A stretch of 64,000 nucleotides of DNA. Source: an uncultured Paracoccaceae bacterium. GTDB taxonomy: Bacteria; Pseudomonadota; Alphaproteobacteria; Rhodobacterales; Rhodobacteraceae. The notes beneath the pieces are model-generated. The model saw only the letters and a list, made by a program, of their open reading frames with translations, ran no database searches and was not told where the DNA came from. A program made the translations under genes and the position numbers. The stretch is taken from contig CANLVP010000002.1 of assembly GCA_947494675.1 (NCBI GenBank), positions 868,001-932,000 on the forward strand. Reading direction: 5' to 3'. Numbering within the stretch: position 1 is the stretch's first letter; every line of letters begins with the position of its first letter. This document shows positions 58,034 to 64,000 of this stretch, in pieces.

Positions 58034-61000
58034 ATGGGGGAATTGGACATGTTTGGACGCTTCAAAATCGGTATTCAGTTTGGTGGATTCGGACCGGACA
58101 CATTGACGGGAAGTGCCCGGAAAGACGTGCTTTTTGGACGTCGGGGCGATGACACGATTGATGGGGACGCAGGCAAGGATCAGCTCTTTGGTGGCTTTGG
58201 CAACGATTCCCTGATCGGCGGGGCTGGTGCGGATAAATTGTTCGGTGGTTTTGGCCTCGACACTGCCGTTTTTGAAGGCGGCGTCGATGATTACACCGTC
58301 CACGGCGTAAAATCCAACGGTCGCGGCCCGATCAAAGCCAAGGTGACGGACGCCAATGGCGACACCGACCGGCTCCATGGTGTTGAGGCGCTTTATTTCG
58401 CCGCTGACGACTACACCGCCCATCTTGATGGCCGCAATAACGCCGTACTGGCGCGCGATGACCAGGCTGCATCTGACGCCACGGGCGCGATCCTTGCGGG
58501 GCTGACGGACAATGATTTCGACTTTGACGGCGATGCGCTGACGATCACCAGCATCGATACAAGCGGCCTCACCGGCTCTGCCACGCTGAACGATGATGGC
58601 ACGATCAGCTATGCCACCGACGGCGCATTTGCCGCACTCAAAGAAGGTGAAACCGCCGAGACAACGCTCACCTACACGGTCAGTGACGGCAATGGTGCCA
58701 CCGATACAGCGACCGTAACCATCACCGTCACGGGCGAAAACGACGCGCCCGAGCTGACGCTTGCTGATGCCGTGGATGTCGCGGAAAACACCACCGCCGT
58801 TGCAACCGCCAGCGCCTTTGACGTCGATGGCGACGCGATCACCTACAGCCTTTCGGGCGACGACGCGGTGCTGTTTGCTATCGACGCAAATGGCGTGCTG
58901 ACCTTTGTGGACGCCCCCGATTTTGAAGCCCCCGCCGATCTGGATGGCGACAATGTCTATGACGTGACCGTCACCGCCAGCGATGGCAGCCTGAGCGACA
59001 GCGCTGACATCGCCGTGACCGTCACGGACGAGGATGAAGGCCCCGCCCCCAAGGTCTGGATCAACGAATTTCACTATGACAACACCGGCAGCGATGTCGG
59101 CGAATTCATTGAACTTGCAGGCACGGCAGGCGTCGATCTGACCGGCTGGTCCATCGTGCTTTATAACGGGTCGAACGGCACCGCTTACAACACGATTGAC
59201 TTGTCTGGGGCGCTTTCGGATACCGCAGGCGGCTTTGGCTTTGACGTCACCGACCTGCCAAGCAACGGCTTACAGAACGGCGCGCCCGACGGGATCGCCT
59301 TGGTTGACAGCAGCGGCGATGTAGTTGAATTCATCTCCTACGAAGGCAGCCTGACTGCCACCGATGGCCCCGCGGCAGGCCTGACCTCTCAGGATGTGGG
59401 CGTGGCAGAAACCAGCAGCCAAGCCGTAGGCGGATCGATCCAACGCAGCGGCGTGCAGGACGAATTCGTCTGGACCGTGACCACCACCAATACCTCGGGC
59501 AGCGTCAACGAAGGCCAAACCTTGGGCGATGTACCACCCAACGTCTACATCAACGAATTTCACTACGATAACACAAGCACGGATGTGGGCGAGTTTATCG
59601 AAGTGGCAGGCGATGCGGGCACGGATCTGACCGGTTGGTCGCTGGTGCTGTACAACGGTTCCAATGGCACGCCTTACAACACCATCGCGCTTGATGGCGT
59701 CTTGGCGGACACCGACAATGGTCTTGGCTTTGACGTGACCGACCTGCCCACCAATGGCCTGCAAAACGGTGGCCCCGATGGCATCGCGCTGGTGAATGCG
59801 GATGGCAAGGTGGTTGAGTTCCTGTCCTACGAAGGCAGCTTTGACGCTGTCGGCGGCGCTGCGGATGGCATGACATCGACCGACATCGGCGTGTCAGAAA
59901 CAAGCAGCACAGCTGTGGGTGACAGCCTGCAACGGGCGGATGACGGCACATGGTTTGGGCCCGCGCCGGAAACCAAAGGGGCCGCAAACGACGCCGGGAC
60001 ACCTGTGGCAACCGATGTGGCCCTGTCGGAGTTCCACTACGACAACGCAGGCAGCGACGTGGACGAATTCGTCGAAGTATCGGGCACTGCAGGCGCCGAT
60101 CTGACCGGTTGGTCGCTTGCGTTCTACAACGGCTCTAATGGCACGGTCTACAACACCGTGGCGCTGACCGGCACGCTGAACGCGGATGGTTTCGCCTCGG
60201 TTGATGTGCCGGGCATACAAAACGGCGCGCCCGATGGGATCGCCTTGGTTGCGCCTGACGGCACCGTGACAGAGTTTATTTCCTACGAAGGCGACCTGAC
60301 AGCCACCGATGGCCCCGCCTCAGGCATGACAGCCACCGACATCGGCGTGTCCGAGACCAGCAGCACCGCCATTGGCGACAGCCTGCAAAAGGATGCGGAC
60401 GGCAACTGGCAGGGCCCAGCCGCCAGCACACGCGATGCGGCCAATGACGACGCACCACCGCCCCCACCCCCGCCAACCGGCACAACGCTGATTTCGACGG
60501 TGCAAGGCAGCGGTGCGGCCTCTGCCCTTGATGGCGTGATCGTCAATGTCGAGGCCGTCGTGACCGCAGTGATGTCGAACGGCTTTTACCTGCAGGAAGA
60601 GGATACCGACGCCGACGCGGATGCTGCGACATCCGAAGGCATCTTTGTCTTTACCGGCGACACGCCCGGCGTCACGGTCACTGATGTGGTCTATGTCACC
60701 GGCACGGTCGACGAATTCTTCGACTTCACCCAGTTGACCGACGCCACTGTCACGCAAATCGGCACCGCTGCATTGCCAACGGCCGCCGATCTGACCTTGC
60801 CCGACAGCATCGCCAGCTTGGAGAATTTCGAGGGCATGCAAGTCAGCCTCGCCTCGGACGATGCCAATGCGCCATTGACGATTATTGAAACGTTCAACTT
60901 TGACCGTTTCGGCGAAATCGTTGTCAGCGAGGGCACGCAAATTCAACCAACGCAAATCTATGATGCGCAAACCGAATTGGCCGAAATCCAAGCCCTTACA

Positions 61001-62290
61001 GCGGCAAACGCCGTCAACCGTCTGACGATTGATGATGGCAATTCATCCCAGAACCCAGATTCCTTTGCCTATATCGCCAACACCACGGCAGGCGACAACG
61101 GCGACGGCATCCTGAGCGCTGGTGACACCTTTACCGAGGATGGCCCCACCTTGCGTCTGGGGGCAGAGCTTGATGCCCCGGTTAACGGTGTGCTGTCCTA
61201 CAGCTTTGGTGAGTATAAGATCATCCCGACAGAGACCCTGTCGATTGATCCAACCACCAACGAAGGCGCACGTGAGGACACGCCACCCGATGTGGGCGGT
61301 GACCTGAAAGTCGTCAGCTTCAATGCGCTGAACTACTTCACCTCGCTGGATGACCCTGCCCTCACCACGGCCGAGAAAGTCGCCCTTTACGGCTATGACC
61401 CACGCGGTGCGGCCACGCCAGAAGATCTGGCCCGCCAGACCGAGAAACTGGTCAATGCGCTGATCGCCCTTGATGGCGACATCGTGGGCCTGCAAGAAAT
61501 CGAGAACAACGGCTTTGACAGCGACAGCGCGATTTCCACGCTGGTCGATGCGCTCAATGCCGAACTCGGTGACACGGTCTATGGTTTCGTCGATCCGACG
61601 GGCGGCATTGGTGGGCAATTGGGCACGGATGCGATCACGACTGGCTTTATCTACAAGCTCGATAGCGTTGATGTGACCGGGTCCGACTACCTTGTATTTG
61701 ATGATGGCGGGCAGCAGCGCAATCGCCCTGCCGTGGCTGCGACCTTTGAGGATCAGGATGGCGAGGCGGTGACAATTGCCGTCAACCACTTCAAATCCAA
61801 AGGCGGCACAGGCACCGGCGAAGACGCCGATATGGGCGACGGTCAGGGCAACTTCAACGCTGTCCGCACCGCGGCGGCAGAGCAGTTGACCGCATGGCTT
61901 GAGACTGCACCAACCGGGTCAGCCGATCCGGATGTGCTGATCATCGGCGATCTGAACGCCTACCTGCAGGAAGACCCTGTTCAGGCTATTGAGGCCGCAG
62001 GCTATGACAACCTGCTTGAGATGTTCGTGGGCGCCGAAGATGCTTTCAGCTTCATCTTTGACGGCCAGCAAGGCGCGCTTGATCATGCCTTGTCGACCAC
62101 CGCGTTGACCGATCAGATCACAGGTGTCGCAGAATGGCATATCAACGCGCAAGAGCCGGATTTGTTGAACTATAACAGCCTGTTCAACGACGCGAGCTTC
62201 TACAATGGCGATGATGTCTTTGCCGCCTCCGACCACGATCCATTGCTGATTGGTCTGACGCTTGGGAACGACCTGCTGCTCCTGACCTAG
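58034..62290 (+). CDS. Giant secreted nuclease: N-terminal RTX repeats, cadherin-like domains, three lamin-tail domains, OB fold and EEP nuclease (ExeM/NucH-like)
   Basis: 1,418 residues. There is no Sec signal. RTX nonapeptides (for example GGFGNDSLIGGAGADKLFGG) occupy about 18-90, then cadherin-like Ca2+ domains (about 170-335). Three lamin-tail domains begin at residues 340, 503 and 661, each with a near-identical EFHYDN start, and a poly-Pro linker is near 820. An OB-type domain (about 830-930) precedes the EEP nuclease from 1091: VVSFNALNYF, IVGLQEIENNGF, NHFKSKGGTG, IIGDLNAYLQ, ASDHDPLLIGL. It probably degrades extracellular DNA after type I export. RTX repeats at the N-terminus are unusual. 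A second ATG at 58049 has a better ribosome site (GGGGGA). Confidence 0.88.
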   Translation: MGELDMFGRFKIGIQFGGFGPDTLTGSARKDVLFGRRGDDTIDGDAGKDQLFGGFGNDSLIGGAGADKLFGGFGLDTAVFEGGVDDYTVHGVKSNGRGPIKAKVTDANGDTDRLHGVEALYFAADDYTAHLDGRNNAVLARDDQAASDATGAILAGLTDNDFDFDGDALTITSIDTSGLTGSATLNDDGTISYATDGAFAALKEGETAETTLTYTVSDGNGATDTATVTITVTGENDAPELTLADAVDVAENTTAVATASAFDVDGDAITYSLSGDDAVLFAIDANGVLTFVDAPDFEAPADLDGDNVYDVTVTASDGSLSDSADIAVTVTDEDEGPAPKVWINEFHYDNTGSDVGEFIELAGTAGVDLTGWSIVLYNGSNGTAYNTIDLSGALSDTAGGFGFDVTDLPSNGLQNGAPDGIALVDSSGDVVEFISYEGSLTATDGPAAGLTSQDVGVAETSSQAVGGSIQRSGVQDEFVWTVTTTNTSGSVNEGQTLGDVPPNVYINEFHYDNTSTDVGEFIEVAGDAGTDLTGWSLVLYNGSNGTPYNTIALDGVLADTDNGLGFDVTDLPTNGLQNGGPDGIALVNADGKVVEFLSYEGSFDAVGGAADGMTSTDIGVSETSSTAVGDSLQRADDGTWFGPAPETKGAANDAGTPVATDVALSEFHYDNAGSDVDEFVEVSGTAGADLTGWSLAFYNGSNGTVYNTVALTGTLNADGFASVDVPGIQNGAPDGIALVAPDGTVTEFISYEGDLTATDGPASGMTATDIGVSETSSTAIGDSLQKDADGNWQGPAASTRDAANDDAPPPPPPPTGTTLISTVQGSGAASALDGVIVNVEAVVTAVMSNGFYLQEEDTDADADAATSEGIFVFTGDTPGVTVTDVVYVTGTVDEFFDFTQLTDATVTQIGTAALPTAADLTLPDSIASLENFEGMQVSLASDDANAPLTIIETFNFDRFGEIVVSEGTQIQPTQIYDAQTELAEIQALTAANAVNRLTIDDGNSSQNPDSFAYIANTTAGDNGDGILSAGDTFTEDGPTLRLGAELDAPVNGVLSYSFGEYKIIPTETLSIDPTTNEGAREDTPPDVGGDLKVVSFNALNYFTSLDDPALTTAEKVALYGYDPRGAATPEDLARQTEKLVNALIALDGDIVGLQEIENNGFDSDSAISTLVDALNAELGDTVYGFVDPTGGIGGQLGTDAITTGFIYKLDSVDVTGSDYLVFDDGGQQRNRPAVAATFEDQDGEAVTIAVNHFKSKGGTGTGEDADMGDGQGNFNAVRTAAAEQLTAWLETAPTGSADPDVLIIGDLNAYLQEDPVQAIEAAGYDNLLEMFVGAEDAFSFIFDGQQGALDHALSTTALTDQITGVAEWHINAQEPDLLNYNSLFNDASFYNGDDVFAASDHDPLLIGLTLGNDLLLLT

Positions 62291-62305
62291 ACCGCCCAAC
62301 AAACA

Positions 62306-62335
62306 AAGCCGCCACGTTTCACCGTGGCGGCTTTT
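62306..62335 (+). terminator. Bidirectional terminator after the nuclease gene
   Basis: AAGCCGCCACG and CGTGGCGGCTT form an 11-pair perfect stem with a six-base loop and short T/A runs on both sides. It serves the nuclease gene and the convergent cytochrome b561 gene. Confidence 0.88.
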
Positions 62336-62357
62336 CCCGTTTTGGGGATAGGCCAAG

Positions 62358-62858
62358 TCAGAGCGGCAGCTTCCCCGTCATGCTTTCCAACACCTTGTCG
62401 CGGCGCACAATCTTGTGCCAAAGCGCCCCGGCGATATGGGCCAGCAAGAGCAGCGGCAAGGCAGCCAGCGCGGCCTCATGCAGGCCAACCATCGCGGTCA
62501 CAAAGAACCCTGAGAGCGCCGGGACCGTGTATCCCAAGGCGATCCCAAGCCCGCTCAGGACGATGGCAAAAACGCTGACGTAAAGCCCGATGTGCACGGC
62601 CTTTGAGGCCAGATGCTCCCACTTCGGTGCTTCGGCAGGCAGCCGCGTGGCCCCCGCGAACGCCTTGGTCCAGATCAGGCGCACCGCAAAGATGGCCCCC
62701 AGCGCCACGGCAAACAGGACTTCGGTTTGTAAGACGCCGGGATGCGACAGTTGCGAGACATCATCAAGGCCCTTGAAATATCCAAAGGCGATCAGCCCCG
62801 CCGAAATCCAGTGAATGCCGCGTGTAACGTAGCCGTGGGGTTTTGCGTCGGGGGTCAT
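62358..62858 (-). CDS. Cytochrome b561 family protein
   Basis: 166 residues with four transmembrane helices. Haem-ligand histidines sit in TRGIHWISAGLIAFGYFKG, in KAVHIGLYVSVFAI, and in the last helix pair GLHEAALAALPLLLLAHIAG followed by ALWHK. It moves electrons in the inner membrane, commonly from ubiquinol to a periplasmic partner or oxygen. The ATG follows AGAGGT by seven bases; a GTG three codons upstream is less likely. It lies 24 bases after the small membrane protein gene on the same strand. Confidence 0.88.
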   Translation of the reverse strand: MTPDAKPHGYVTRGIHWISAGLIAFGYFKGLDDVSQLSHPGVLQTEVLFAVALGAIFAVRLIWTKAFAGATRLPAEAPKWEHLASKAVHIGLYVSVFAIVLSGLGIALGYTVPALSGFFVTAMVGLHEAALAALPLLLLAHIAGALWHKIVRRDKVLESMTGKLPL

Positions 62859-62882
62859 ATTGATCACCTCTTGTCTTTCGGC

Positions 62883-63086
62883 TTAAGCGGAAGGTGCAGC
62901 GTCAGCGGCCCGGTCCTGAACCACGCCCACGAAGGGTGCGGCGAGGATCGTCAGCCCGGCCAGCGCCAGCGCAAAGACGGCCAGCGTCGCGACAACGGCA
63001 AGGCCGATCCCGGCCATCACGCCGCCCACGCAGAAAAGGACAACAGTTGCAGCAGTCGAGGTGATTGATTGGGTCAGGTTTTTCAT
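62883..63086 (-). CDS. Small hydrophobic membrane protein
   Basis: 67 residues with two hydrophobic stretches (about 12-35 and 37-55) and a short polar tail. TGGAGACGAC upstream gives a ribosome site. No family is recognised. It is encoded between the sensor kinase and cytochrome b561 in one direction and is probably co-transcribed with the latter. Confidence 0.6.
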   Translation of the reverse strand: MKNLTQSITSTAATVVLFCVGGVMAGIGLAVVATLAVFALALAGLTILAAPFVGVVQDRAADAAPSA

Positions 63087-63162
63087 TTGGTCGTCTCCAT
63101 GTTCATCTTGTTGCGATGACTTGGATATGACGGTCGGGTTTTACCGGCGCCTGACCTGAACC

Positions 63163-64000
63163 TTACAAATTTGCAAAGTTGAGCGTGACGCGCAGCCCGC
63201 TTGGTGTGTTCTCGGACAGCGCCAGCCCTGCCCCATGACGATCGGCCACAGCCCGCACCAGCGCCAGCCCCAGCCCGGTGCCATCACTGCCGCGTGCTGC
63301 ATCAAGGCGCACCATGGGCTTGAGGATTTCGGCATATTGCGACGGGTCCACCCCCGGCCCATCGTCGGCCACCCCCATTGCGGTGCCATCTGCAAACAGC
63401 GTGATCGTCTCGCCGCCATGAACCAGCGCGTTCTGGATCAGATTGGCCATGGCCTGCACCAGCATCTGCCGATCCGCCATGACGGTACCAGTTTCCTTTG
63501 TCACCACATCCAGCCGCTTGCCGCTATCTTCGATCACTGGGCCAAAGGTCTCTACCAATTCGGCGATCAACGGCTCCAGCTTCACGGGTTCGAACCCATC
63601 ACGGCCCTGCGCTGCCTCAATCCGGGCCACCCGCATGATGGTGTCAAAGATACCCGAAAGTCGCGCCGCCTCTTCCAGCGCGGCGCCCCGTTCTTCGCCC
63701 GCTGGCAGCATCTCTAACTGTGCGCGTAAGCGGGCCAACGGCGTGCGCAGATCATGGGCCAAGCTGGCACTCAGATGCCGGGTCTGGGCAACCAGCCGTT
63801 CCAGTTCCGTCGCGGTGACGTCAAGGCGCGCGGCGATATCATCAAGGTCATCCACTGACCGTGTCCGGCCCGTGCGGGCCGACAAATCCCCTGCGGCCAG
63901 CCGGTCCAGCGTGTCATTGATCCGCACAAGCCGACGGCGCGCCAGCAGCCCTGTCCCAAGCCCAATTGCCAGCGTCGACAGGATCACAAGGCCTGCGGTC
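63163..64000 (-). CDS. Two-component sensor histidine kinase, N-terminal part outside window
   Basis: At least 279 residues; the frame stays open to the window edge, so the sensing domain is missing. What remains is the end of a membrane helix (GLVILSTLAIGLGTGLLA), a HAMP domain (RRRLVRINDTLDRLAAGDLS), the phospho-acceptor box SASLAHDLRTPLARLR, and the ATPase boxes ANLIQNALVHG, VADDGPGVD and GTGLGLALVRAVADRHG. The layout is that of OmpR-linked kinases. The response regulator is expected upstream of it, outside the window. Signal unknown. Confidence 0.9.
   Translation of the reverse strand, partial: TAGLVILSTLAIGLGTGLLARRRLVRINDTLDRLAAGDLSARTGRTRSVDDLDDIAARLDVTATELERLVAQTRHLSASLAHDLRTPLARLRAQLEMLPAGEERGAALEEAARLSGIFDTIMRVARIEAAQGRDGFEPVKLEPLIAELVETFGPVIEDSGKRLDVVTKETGTVMADRQMLVQAMANLIQNALVHGGETITLFADGTAMGVADDGPGVDPSQYAEILKPMVRLDAARGSDGTGLGLALVRAVADRHGAGLALSENTPSGLRVTLNFANL

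Noticed and set aside
1-64000. tRNA, rRNA, CRISPR arrays, prophage, insertion sequences, inteins
   Set aside because: None seen by eye in either strand; regularly spaced repeats, transposase or integrase genes and tRNA-like T-loop sequences were looked for without success. A dedicated scan was not possible.

Overview
The window is chromosomal DNA of a marine-type Rhodobacterales (Roseobacter group) alphaproteobacterium. The evidence is high GC with GC-rich third codon positions, the gene order pyrC/pyrE-dnaB-alr-radA-cvpA-purF and surE-pcm-nlpD-...-tatCBA, three proteins with VPLPA-CTERM sorting tails, an imuA-imuB-dnaE2 SOS mutasome behind an alphaproteobacterial LexA box, and a TRAP transporter. 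I saw no rRNA, tRNA, CRISPR array, prophage or insertion sequence. All identifications are from reading motifs; no database search was run.

Layout. 1-4.9 kb: the end of a PhyH-like dioxygenase, a coxS-coxM pair lacking its molybdenum subunit, an arsR-SRPBCC-DUF1761 operon, and xdhC with a DUF1203 gene. 5-8.4 kb: glutaryl-CoA dehydrogenase, an unassigned protein, and pyrC. 8.5-27.4 kb: the core backbone pyrE, dnaB, alr, radA, cvpA, purF, with accessory genes set into it (a membrane-anchored catalase-fold protein, VPLPA-CTERM proteins, a merR-aldo/keto reductase pair, a fatty acid hydroxylase/sterol desaturase, and a coiled-coil membrane protein paired with a ClpP-fold periplasmic protein). 27.5-36.5 kb: arsC-like, SDR, surE-pcm-nlpD, a DUF815 ATPase with tatABC, and a WYL regulator.

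36.5-47 kb holds the most striking system. A GntR regulator and a Gfo/Idh/MocA oxidoreductase diverge from an operon of an FMNH2-dependent luciferase-like monooxygenase, an aldo/keto reductase, a flavin reductase and a three-part TRAP transporter. This matches the oxidative sulfoquinovose pathway (sulfo-SMO: SmoC, SmoB, SmoA). The Gfo/Idh/MocA protein is a candidate NAD-dependent sulfoquinovosidase (SqgA/GH188 type), and a TauE/SafE exporter that could remove the released sulfite lies downstream of it. Import, glycoside cleavage, C-S cleavage, reduction of the aldehyde product and sulfite export would all be encoded within about 10 kb, with a TRAP system in place of the ABC importer known from Agrobacterium.

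47-64 kb: small membrane proteins, an EEP-fold hydrolase, a Sel1-like protein, a di-haem peroxidase, glycerate 2-kinase, the LexA-controlled imuA-imuB-dnaE2 mutasome, a 1,418-residue RTX/lamin-tail/endonuclease protein, cytochrome b561 and the start-less end of a sensor kinase.

Non-coding structure is unusually rich. One dispersed repeat family sits just after stop codons (six forward copies, plus one reversed copy between imuB and dnaE2). A second family of three copies has invariant flanks around an internal hairpin whose sequence changes while its pairing is kept. A long inverted repeat lies upstream of the small gene at 28.6 kb.
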